DNA from: Osedax fenrisi
Taxonomy: Eukaryota; Annelida; Polychaeta; Sabellida; Siboglinidae
Length of the DNA: 64,000 nt
Assembly (NCBI GenBank): GCA_964019155.1
Contig: OZ025240.1
Span: forward strand, 78,981,330 to 79,045,329
Direction: 5' to 3'
How positions within the stretch are numbered: the first letter of the stretch is position 1; each line of letters opens with the position of its first letter. This document shows positions 26,501-35,700 of this stretch, piece by piece. The position numbers and the translations under genes are program-made. The notes beneath the pieces were generated by a model, which was not told where the DNA came from, made no database searches, and was given only the letters and a program-made list of their open reading frames with translations.

Positions 26501-29500
26501 ATTATTATAAAGTATTACAAAAAAATTCCTAAAACTTATTTACTGAAAAAAAAAAAAAAAAAAAAAAAAAAAATGTTACATACAGTTCTTACCATCTTTC
26601 TAGATATTCTTTTTGTTATGTTTTATTCAGTTTTACTTCATTTTACTTCATTTTTTTCTTCTTTTATACTAATACATCTATATTTTTGTTTAGTGTATTA
26701 TTTTATAGTACTTATTATTTATTTTAGTTATTTATTTATAAATAATTAAATGATGATTACATAATTTTATGGCAAGTTCAAACAATTTATATTATTTTTC
26801 TATTTTATTCATTGTATTGTATCTATGTAAACAGGAAGTCATCTAATATTTTATAATATTTTATTTATTTAGTTTTTTTTTGAACTTGCTTTAAAATTAA
26901 GGGTAATTGTCTCGATAAGCTTTAGCTTCTACAAAAACCCTGGTGCAAACCTAAATCTGATAAAAAAAAAAAAAAAATTAATTATATTAAATTCATTTTT
27001 GTAGTGTTATTTTAAAATGTGGTATTTTTTAAGTTATATTTCATATAGAAGTATGATTTGTACATCATTTAAAACATTATTTGTCATACATTGTATATTT
27101 ACATTTACATATAAGATAACTTATACGATGACATTTTTTTAAATAAATGTATATAGAAAAAATAAAATTAAAGTCATTAAGTAAAATGCATTTAATAGTA
27201 ATTATATGACAGTTTAATATGGGCAATAAATTAAATATTAATCGATAATTATATATAATAATTATATTATCATATTTCTATTAAAAACTTGAAACTCATT
27301 TAAATTATTGTGGCTGAATGAACACTGCCAGTATGCTTCAATAGACATACTTGCAATGTCCGTAGTAATACATTTATTTATATTGTAATTCCAAAATTAA
27401 TTTTTAAATTATATTTGAAAGTATATATTTTAAAAAATACAAATATTTGTAATACTAACATGTAAATCTTATGAACTAGATACAATTTATATATATATAT
27501 CTGTAATCTTAACAGCGGGTGATTGATACACATGATACTGATGATAACTTACCACAATACTAACTTTTCCATGACCTTGGCAATGAAAGGAAGCTGCATC
27601 TCTATGGAGTGCTCTGCTTCATCTATTGACTTCTCCATCTTACGGAAGTAGTTAGTAGCCATCAGTTCCTCGTACACTTCGGGTAAAGTAGTGATAGTGC
27701 TGATTAGTAATGTATACATATACTATACATAATACACATGAAATATGGATACAGTACGATAGTGTTATATAATAAGTAAACAGGGAACCGTTTAAAGGCA
27801 TGATGCTATCGAGATGGGGTTGTGATATGAACACCTACAGTAGATACTAGAGATGTTATAATAATGAGAATAATTCAGTGTGTCGGTCAGGTGGCAACAA
27901 GAATAAGTCTATTAAAATTAAAATGTTTATATATAAATGTAATATCTACAACGATTATTGTGTTGGACTCCATTCCATGCCCCTGCCAGCATTTTAATCT
28001 CTTTAGATAGGTTTTAAATTTATAATATGTAATTTAATATTTCATATTTAAACTAGAAAGTGATGACGATTAACTATATTTTAATAACACGTTCTAAAAT
28101 ATTTATATTGCATCACTTATTATATAGCCGTTACAAATTAATATAACTATAACATACGTTATTATACCAATATATACTATTAATATATGTGTTGTTATTT
28201 ATTTAGTATTATAAAACTAGGATTTATTATTTAAAATGAATATTATAGAATATTTTAATTTAGAAATTATTTTGTATAAAATAAACTAATACTATATAAT
28301 ATTATATACTCTTATAATTAGAATACACTCATAAACACACATGCACACACACATACACACACACACACACGCACTAACCTGGTTTATCTATCTTAAGGTC
28401 GTACAGGGGAGTCTGATAAGTATCACACATGGACAGAGCACAGTGCATGAGTGGAACGTGGTGAGAGGGACCCAGTATGAATACTCTCTTACTATCGTTG
28501 TTGTTGTTGTTGTTATTATTGTTGTTGTTATTGTTGTTGTTATTGTTGTTATTATTGTTGTTATTTTTGTCTAACCCTGGTCTGCATTATTTTTGCTGAC
28601 AGGGATTTTTTAACTGATTCTAGACTAATTTTATATGCTGAGTTCAAATATGTAAAACGTTTTACTGAATCATATCAAGTTTTTCTTGTATTCCAATTTT
28701 AATTTTTTTTTATAAATATAAGAAATATGAAAAATACAGGTTATTTTATAAACTATATTTACAATATATGTTGTAAAACATGCATTTTATACAAATACAA
28801 AAATAATAAATTAAAATGTTTAACATTTGATATACCAATGTTATGTAGAGAAGGCAGAGATCTTGTATCAGTTTACTCTAAAATACTCTCTATTCATAAA
28901 CATTAATCTTGGAATCATGAATAATTTCATTAAAGCTCTTCATAAAGATGTAGATTCAATGCTATACTTGAGATGACAATTTCAAGCGCATCATCAAAGA
29001 TAATAATACAGTAGGGATTTTAAATAAACCAAAAATAAGTGAACTTATTAACGATAATAACTTTGATAAGACCATGAATAGCATATCGCTACTGGCAAAA
29101 ATTGAATTTAAACCAATAGTACACCATTTTCTAGGCAATATAGTTGATGATTAATTAATTATGTTGAAACTATATGCCTATAAAAATTCATTCACATCCG
29201 GACTACTTTCTGAGTAATTGTGGTTTTCTCAGTGAAGAGCGAGATAAATTCTTTCACCAATATAGCGCAGTAATGAAAATTAGCTAGCAAGGAATATAGG
29301 ACATTAATATGATTTCAGAGTACTTCAGTGTCAGATAAACAGTTTATATATTTAACTCGGCGTAAATAAAGTAGTTTATGATCAGTTAAAAAATCCCGGA
29401 CAGCAAACAACATAATTACAAATGTAGACCAGTGTAATTAATCATAGAGTTAGGGGCAATAGCTAATGTCTACAGAGTGGCAGTAGTGCTGTACAACTAA

Positions 29501-30844
29501 CAATTTCAGCCCGTCTATTTCATTGTAGGCGTGTGCTGATGTTTCTCCGCAATAAGTGTATCCGGCATGGCTGTATGAGGCGGGGGGAGGGGCTTATTAT
29601 GTCATCGTCAATATATATAGGTAATACCTGGGGAAATTAAGGTTAAAGATTAACTATTCATGTATCCAGCATGGCTATATGAGCGGAGCTTATTATGATA
29701 TCGTCAATGTATACAAGTAATACACAGGGATATACTAAGGTTAACTATTAGCGCTTATAGGCTGTGTTAGTACATTATATGTATAGCATTGCTATACAAA
29801 GGGGAGAGGAGGGTCATTATCGTTGTATACAGGTAGAGGTCAGTAAGGTAGAGATCATTAAGGTAGAGGTCATTAAGGTATAATACTAGTCGTGTTCATA
29901 GATAATATCAAAACATTACAGGCATGTGTGTATATTGTTAGTTAGATATGAAGTATAATAGATTGTATTACAATGTGGATTATAGTGAAAAAGTTGTTTG
30001 CTCTTAAACTTTGATTAGTTCTTCGAAAGTTTACAATGATAAATGAAATATTTATATATCCATTCATTTAAAAATATACACACCTAAATATAATTGAATT
30101 GGTACTACCCCTAAAACTACCCCCACAAGATTATAATGAAGTTGTACATCGTATGATGTGACACGTTAGAATTGATTGTATATGTTTATAATTCGAAAAT
30201 GTATTAGTTATCCGTTTATCAATTATAATGTTTAAACACATGTATATACCTATATAAAGTCTATATAACTAATAGTAGAGATGAGAGAAGTGATGCAATA
30301 TACCAAAATAAATTTCACTTGTTTTCAAATGCTATCTCTATTAGTAATATCTAATAAGCTGCAGTATTAACAGTGCACAGATCATCCAATCAGACATCGT
30401 TATATAATTTAAACATAACAGCTAATTGGAGTGTTGTGAACCTTACAACGCAGGCATAGATATACTTCATAACGATCTGACAGTGGCATGGTTACGAATA
30501 ACAGTCAATTGGTACCAAGTCATTTTAGTACCTAAAAAAACACCACTTTTAAATAGGGTACACTTTGACTTTTCATTGGTACGAAATGACTGGTTGCCAA
30601 TGGGTACAATGGGTACAATGGGGGCGGGGGCGTGGTCTACTAACGGGACGATGACGGCCTTAGCGGTACCGGTGGAGGGGGGAGCAATGCCTAGCCACCC
30701 ATCCAGTTCACTTTCTAACTTAGAGCCTGTAACGTCGGAGTCAGAGTAAGTAACAATAATAATAGATGTCTCCGGAATATTCCACGATATTGTATTACGA
30801 AATAAATGAAATATAATTAAATCTCTATTTGATACCGTATATAT

Positions 30845-30878
<34 letters not shown>

Positions 30879-32338
30879 ATGTTGTCAATATTGTTACTAT
30901 AAGACTTAATTTAATATATATATATATATATACATGTGAGTAATAGTGTATTTTTTCTAAATAATTTCAATATATAGCTGTGCAGTTTATACGTCAAGTC
31001 AATAAGATAACTTATACTATCTTGCTATCAAATATATATTGATAGCTATACATTTTAAGTTAAACGAATTAGTTTTGTCACGCGAATACGATTCGTTGAT
31101 GAATACTATACGGGAATACTTTCGGGTAGAATACTATACCAAAGATTTTGTGAAGCAAAGATATGCCACTCACTATCTACGCAATGTAATTAATACCTAC
31201 TCCATGTCGCTGCTGGCAGTAGTATCTAAATCACTGATATAAGTTCGATTTTAATTAAGTTCAAATACAGATGTGTGTTAGTATTGTCAATTTTATATTA
31301 AACCATATTTGTATCCAGCAATTTGAAAAACAAACAATATTCTATTGTTATATCAAAATGTGTCTCTTATACATTCAGAGATACCTGACTCCAACATATG
31401 CACTTCCTCAGATGTTCATTATGATACATCAATAAAACAAAGTTCTGCTAAACCTTACACTTAATGCCAAATACCCATGGATTATATGGGGATAATGTGC
31501 TGTTTTACAAATAATGTAAAGGATTTCTAACATTGTAAATATCACTAAATAACTATCATTGTACATTATTTTATTTAGATAATTCATTTCATTTCATTTC
31601 ATTAAAGTATTTTTACAATAAATATTCCAAATTTTTTCTTCAACTTTAATTTAAACCACGATATAGATATAGGGAAGTAATTTAACCATTCAAATATCAA
31701 AATAATTAATGTATTATATATGTGTACCATATAATAAAAATGTATAAGTTCAAGTTTAAAAGAGCTATATATAATATTTAATATTATTATAATATATAAT
31801 AATTATATTTAATATAATATTACACTTTTTTATATAATTATTTCTCTTAACTCCTTCTAATGTCACTTATTGAGTCAATACTGATTGACCCATATAATAT
31901 CTGATTCATAGATATACTTAATCTATATTTAATATAATATTATACAATTTTAATATAGATTAAGACTTAATCATTAATCATTAAGTATATCTATGGCCCT
32001 AAGGCCCTTACTAAGGGCCTTAGGGCCTAATAAATTCAATTTGAATAGGTTTTAAAAAGTAAGATTTGTCATCATATGTATTAATTAAATTATGTAATAT
32101 ATAATTAAAATAATAGTATTATTATAATTATAATTATTCAATAACTGTAATAACTATAATTAAATAATTACTATAATTATTATTACGTAATAATATTTTA
32201 TAAAAATACAATAATTATAATAATTATTAAATAATTTATCGTAATTACTTATTTAAAAAAGTATTATATAAATGAATTTGAGTATATACCATTTGAAGAA
32301 TACCAGCTTCCACAATGATATGCTTCTCTTGATTTCAT
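16550..32338 (-). CDS. MEMO1: MEMO1 homologue, complete, nine exons
   Basis: Joining 32338-32290, 30726-30645, 29570-29502, 28491-28379, 27676-27565, 23756-23614, 22179-22103, 19427-19323 and 16687-16550 gives 888 nt, 295 aa plus stop, with every phase fitting; human MEMO1 is 297 aa. Members of the Memo family resemble class III extradiol dioxygenases; MEMO1 acts in the cytosol downstream of receptor tyrosine kinases in cell motility and in redox/iron handling. The iron-site residues known in human MEMO1 (His49, His81, Cys244) correspond to His45 in HAGYTYCG, His77 in LGPSHHVPL and Cys240 in NTICGRYP; SSDFCHWG (183-190) and the C-terminal SSVSYAAGVLTL are also conserved. Nothing essential appears missing. 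It is divergent from AGPAT and shares a 192-bp intergenic promoter. Introns hold LINE and other transposon remnants. Confidence 0.95.
16688..19322. other. MEMO1 intron 8, no other feature seen
   Basis: About 2.6 kb of AT-rich sequence without recognisable repeats or frames on either strand. Confidence 0.6.
19323..19427 (-). CDS. MEMO1: MEMO1 exon 8 (iron-site cysteine)
   Basis: Encodes GMNLIENMDSKKFETYLK and NTICGRYPISILLK; the exon is exactly 35 codons, phase 0 at both ends. The acceptor is TCACTAG and the donor GTCAGT. Confidence 0.93.
19428..22102. other. MEMO1 intron 7
   Basis: AT-rich. It holds TA tracts near 20040-20055 and 20187-20210, an island with many GATC/CGAT-type words at 20330-20480 and a (GT)n microsatellite at 20493-20540. 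No gene or transposon was recognised. Confidence 0.6.
22103..22179 (-). CDS. MEMO1: MEMO1 exon 7
   Basis: Encodes SRFGYTYYDETKGDIW and SIEHLDRK. The acceptor is CCGGAAG and the donor GTAATC. Confidence 0.93.
23614..23756 (-). CDS. MEMO1: MEMO1 exon 6
   Basis: Encodes RKENFTIVPILVGSLSDS and YLADEDNLFVISSDFCHW. The open frame continues into the intron on both sides, but homology ends at the donor GTAGTT and at the acceptor TTACAG. Confidence 0.95.
24860..26980 (+). mobile_element. 5'-truncated CR1-like LINE in MEMO1 intron 5
   Basis: The copy starts inside the reverse transcriptase (first readable box IFIDLKKAFDTVNH at about 24905) and runs to a 3' UTR ending in an A-run at 26961-26976, just after the words GCTTTAGCTTCTAC and AACCTAAATCTGAT. 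A 31-A run at 26544-26573 interrupts the UTR. It lies antisense to MEMO1. 5' truncation with a simple tail is typical of LINE insertion. A target-site duplication could not be identified. Confidence 0.8.
24875..25991 (+). pseudogene. LINE reverse transcriptase, C-terminal two thirds, open
   Basis: The frame is open from about 24875 to the stop at 25989-25991. Motifs in order are FIDLKKAFDTVNH (catalytic Asp), GVPQGTILGPILFLIYIND (block B), MFADDTTLY (catalytic ADD) and FYKFLGVIIDD (thumb). They are followed by the C-terminal region with YNSIFLPHIKYCN and LQKRMIRII that is typical of CR1/jockey ORF2. Endonuclease and N-terminal palm are absent, so it cannot move by itself. The first ATG (25005) is internal to the homology. 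The lack of stops suggests a recent insertion. Confidence 0.85.
27565..27676 (-). CDS. MEMO1: MEMO1 exon 5
   Basis: Encodes YEELMATNYFRKMEKS, then EAEHSIEMQLPFIAKVME. The EHSIEM motif is diagnostic. The acceptor is CCCGAAG and the donor GTTAGT. Confidence 0.93.
28323..28372. repeat. (CA)n microsatellite next to MEMO1 exon 4 donor
   Basis: CACACA runs interrupted by TG and G. On the minus strand this gives a GT-rich tract about 10 nt into MEMO1 intron 4. Confidence 0.85.
28379..28491 (-). CDS. MEMO1: MEMO1 exon 4 (second iron-ligand histidine)
   Basis: Encodes KRVFILGPSHHVPLMHCALS to DLKIDKP. The acceptor GATAG follows an AAC-repeat tract instead of a pyrimidine tract. The donor is GTTAGT. 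Confidence 0.93.
28497..28569. repeat. (GTT)n trinucleotide tract at MEMO1 exon 4 acceptor
   Basis: GTTGTT with ATT interruptions on the plus strand; on the MEMO1 strand it reads (AAC)n and ends 5 nt before the exon. Confidence 0.9.
28890..29335 (+). pseudogene. Decayed transposon-type coding remnant
   Basis: Short plus-strand stretches in shifting frames are protein-like: NNFIKALHKDVDSMLYLR, then GILNKPKISELINDNNF, then VHHFLGNIV, then FLSEERDKFFHQ. The last two resemble a block (FLGN ... SEEQGERFHQD) found in uncharacterised transposon-associated proteins of invertebrates. Stops and frameshifts separate the pieces. It lies in MEMO1 intron 3, antisense to the gene. The family name is from memory of the motif and remains uncertain. 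Confidence 0.4.
29502..29570 (-). CDS. MEMO1: MEMO1 exon 3 (first iron-ligand histidine)
   Basis: Encodes HAGYTYCGETSAHAYNEIDG. The acceptor is CATACAG and the donor GTTAGT. The acceptor side is repeated in degenerate form further upstream in the intron. Confidence 0.93.
29559..29880. repeat. Degenerate tandem copies of the MEMO1 exon 3 acceptor region
   Basis: Three related units begin near 29559, 29660 and 29777. They share GTATCC(G/A)GCATGGCT(G/A)TATGAG, then GGGGCTTATTATG-like and ATCGTCAAT words. The first unit overlaps the true exon 3 acceptor. Downstream, a ~17-bp tandem of AAGGTAGAGGTCATT units runs from 29832 to 29880. Confidence 0.7.
30645..30726 (-). CDS. MEMO1: MEMO1 exon 2
   Basis: Encodes SKLESELDGWLGIAP to AKAVIV, matching the human region before the iron-site histidine. 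The acceptor is GTTACAG and the donor GTTAGT. A plus-strand open frame over the same bases is only its antisense shadow. Confidence 0.92.
30846..30932. repeat. (TA)n microsatellites in MEMO1 intron 1
   Basis: Two TA runs separated by about 40 bp. Confidence 0.9.
30990..31240. repeat. Segmental repeat, copy 1 (MEMO1 intron 1)
   Basis: Nearly identical to 34488-34715 in AGPAT intron 1, including AAAGATTTTGTGAAGC and CACTCACTATCTACGC. The plus-strand open frame here (31039-31242) is broken by a 13-nt gap in the other copy, so it is probably not a gene. Confidence 0.8.
31995..32027. repeat. GC-rich perfect palindrome
   Basis: GGCCCTAAGGCCCTTA, one C, then its exact reverse complement: 16-bp arms with a 1-bp spacer. 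It sits in MEMO1 intron 1, about 260 bp from MEMO1 exon 1, within very AT-rich sequence. Confidence 0.9.
32290..32338 (-). CDS. MEMO1: MEMO1 exon 1 (start codon)
   Basis: ATG at 32338-32336; encodes MKSREAYHCGSWYSSN plus one base. It matches the HAGSWY motif of the family, with Cys for the usual Ala. The donor is GTATAT. Confidence 0.9.
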
Positions 32339-32530
32339 TATTATAATTATTATTAAAAGATTACCTACTAAAACACAAAAATAAGTAAATTATGTTTAAA
32401 TTATTTTAATTGTTTGCAAGTCAATATTTATATAAATACATATCATAAATAGTCACCAGTTTCGCATTAGATTATTTGTTCACAAATAATAGATAATGAG
32501 TTTTTAGATTCTATTTATTAAATAAACGAG
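32339..32530. promoter_or_regulatory. Divergent intergenic region / candidate bidirectional promoter
   Basis: Only 192 bp separate the MEMO1 start codon (minus strand) from the AGPAT start codon (plus strand), so both 5' UTRs and core promoters must lie here or overlap the genes, unless upstream non-coding exons exist. The sequence is AT-rich with several TATAAA/TTTATA-like words (for example near 32430) but no single clear TATA box for either side. Confidence 0.6.
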
Positions 32531-32709
32531 ATGGAAACTTACATGTATATTATTATATTAGTTATAGCTTTATTTATATACTTTTTTATTACTAATAATA
32601 CAGTTCATTATTATGGGAAAATAGCATATTATTATGGAATAGTTACACTTTCTGGGTGTCTAGTTATACCTTTCGCTTTATTGAGACCAAATAATGTAAA
32701 AAATATAAG
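32531..32709 (+). CDS. AGPAT1: AGPAT exon 1 (start codon)
   Basis: ATG 32531; encodes the hydrophobic N-terminus and YYGKIAYYYGIVTLSG, then IPFALLRPNNVKNI plus two bases. The donor is GTTAAA. The open frame continues a few codons into the intron. Confidence 0.9.
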
Positions 32710-35700
32710 GTTAAATTTAAAAAATTAAATTGTTAAATTTAAAATTATTACTGTTTTTAGTAATATAATTATAATATAACTATACTTATATTGCTTATTA
32801 TTTCTATACTATTTATATATCTCTTATTAACTTATTATAATAATAATTAAATAAATATTATAATAATTATAATTATTATAATATTTACAATAATTAAATT
32901 ATTAATTTACATAATTATTATGATAATAATTATGATAATAATTATGATAATAATTATCATAATTAGTATATTTTTGTATTCATACTACTTCAATGTATTC
33001 TTTAAATTCATATTGATTATTATACTAAAGATTTTATCATGGTTTAACTAAATATTTTATAATACAATTAAATAAAACTGCCCCTCTAGTCTAACTAAGG
33101 ATTACAGCCAACTAAAGCAAGAATTCATATAATACAACAATAGGTGGCGCTAGTCTATATAAATTATCATATTATATTACATAAAGCCTAATCTTTACTT
33201 GATTATACCTAAGATTAGGCTTACAAAGATATAATACTCCCTATTTACGAACTTAATTAATCTCTACTGCTGACAGTAATATCAAAATCACTGAAATAGA
33301 TTTAGGTTTGATGCAGATTTTATAAAAATTGTTAATAATTCCATTAAAGTATATGCGATATAAGTTAGCTTTTACACACCTCATAGATATGTAGGGAGAG
33401 TCTCCCTGGGAGACGATCAAAAAGGACGAGTTAAGGGTTAAAGGTTACATTTGAAATACGAGTTAATAGTATATACCAGGGTTGGTCGGTTTTTTTAACG
33501 GTTTTTTTGGTTTTTTTGATCAAAAAAACCATTGATTTTTTGGTTTTTTTGGTTTTTTTAACATTATAAAAGCGTTCAATCAAAAATAAGGAATCGATTA
33601 GGCAATGATAAGGCTGCAAAACTTTTTTTTTTAGTTCGAGAATTAAATTGATTATATTTCTATTAGAAATCATCTAATTATTATTATTATTATTTTTTAA
33701 ATTATTATATTGTTACAATTTGTAACTTGTTATTTTATTGCGAGAATTATATTGATTATATTTCTAATTACTGTATTGTTATTTTTTTTAATTATTATTT
33801 TGTTACAATTTGTAACTATTTTTTTTATTATATTTTACTTTATTTTTATAATAAATATATTTTAATAAAATAATTTTTTTAACATTTAATATTAATAATA
33901 TATTATTGAAAATTTAATAATATATATATATATATAATTAATATATATAAATAATATTCATTAGTGTTGTATATTTTATACTTATGTGTATGTACTTACT
34001 TATATGTATGTTTTGCACAGACATTTAATAATCGATCTAGGTATATATAATATTTTCTAATTAATAATTTTAACATTTAATTATAAAAAAACCAAAAAAC
34101 CAAAAAAAAAACAAAAAAAACATTAAAAAACCGCCAACCCTGGTATATACATATATTTTATATAGATATTTGTTGGTTATTTGGTTTAATTGGTTTAGTT
34201 TTGTCCTGTTTGTATTTTGTTAGCTGCATTACATCCCAAAGTGAGCATATACAAATTTATTTCACATTTAAAATTTAACCTTTGCATCTCATCTCGTCTT
34301 TTTTGATCGTAACCAGATATGTATATCATTTAAAACCAAAATATCCTATTACTTTGTTATATATTTATAATGAACATTTAGTTTTTATCATATAAAATTT
34401 ATATTATAAATAAATAATAATTTAAAGTATATTTTACATTTTAAAAGTGTATAGTTTGATATGAATTTACATTATTCATTAAGATTCAATAAGATAACTT
34501 ATACTATCTTGCTATCAAATATATATTGATAGCTATACATTTTAAGTTAAACGAATCAGTTTTGTCAGGCGAATACGATTCGTTGATGAATATTATCGGG
34601 TAGAATACTATACCAAAGATTTTGTGAAGCAAAGATATGCCACTCACTATCTACGCAATGTAATTAATACCTACTCCATGTCGCTACTGGCAGTAGTATC
34701 TAAATCACTGAAAGAGATTTAGTTTTGTCACGATTTGTATACAACTATGTTTTCATTTTTCTATTAAATTACATGCAATATAAATTAGCTTTTACTCGCC
34801 ACATAGATATGTTGCATTTAAAACCAAAATATCCTATTACTTTGTTATATATTTATAATGAACATTTAGTTTTTATCATATAAAATTTATATTATAAATA
34901 AATAATAATTTAAAGTATATTTTACATTTTAAAAGTGTATAGTTTGATATGAATTTACATTATTCATTAGAAAAATCTTTGATTATACTTTGTATATAAT
35001 CGCATTCATTGTATACAATATAAACAATCAAGTGTTATACATTCTCAAATATTACAATTCATTATCTCATATAATTTACCTGGTTATTATTTATTGTTGA
35101 TTGCTTTACCAATACTTATAGTAATATGTCTGTTAACACACTACTTTAAAGTATATACTAATCACTACACGTCACCAATAGTATGCGACTAACTACTCTT
35201 CCTAATAACAACATGATAAATTTGGGATAGATTTCGTTACTACCACCTATTATTTCACAATCCTTATATGAGTTAAACATCACACCTTAGAATATTGTGT
35301 CACCCCTTGCCTCCCTCCTACCTCCCTTCCTACAGAAGTGTGTTACCCCTTCCATCACTCCTCCCTATATAGATGGGTTACCCCTTCCCTCTCTCCAGAT
35401 CTCACTCCTGATCTCACTACAGTGTTATATTACTCCCTCCATTCCTCCCTGCCTCCATACAAAGGTGTGTTACCCCCTCCCTCCCTCCCTCCCTTCCTGC
35501 ACAGGTAGGTTACCCCATCCCTACCTCCCTCCCTACAAGTATGTTACCCCCTTCCCTCCCTCCCTTTCTACAGAGGTGTGATACCCCCCTCCCTCCCTCC
35601 CTCCCACCCTACATAGGTGTGTTAACCCCTCCCTGCCCCCCTCCCTACAAGTATGTTACACCGTTCCCTCCCACCCTACAGAGGTGTGATAAACCTATGG

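Noticed and set aside
30426..30749. Plus-strand open frame of 107 codons ending before a GTAAGT
   Set aside because: The GC-rich part is MEMO1 exon 2 read antisense; homology and phase fit the minus strand exactly.
31039..31242. 67-codon plus-strand frame with protein-like composition
   Set aside because: The near-identical copy at 34.5 kb has a 13-nt gap that breaks the frame, so coding constraint is unlikely.
33431..33673. Lys/Thr-rich minus-strand frame
   Set aside because: It spans the low-complexity terminus of the hAT-like MITE and its flank.
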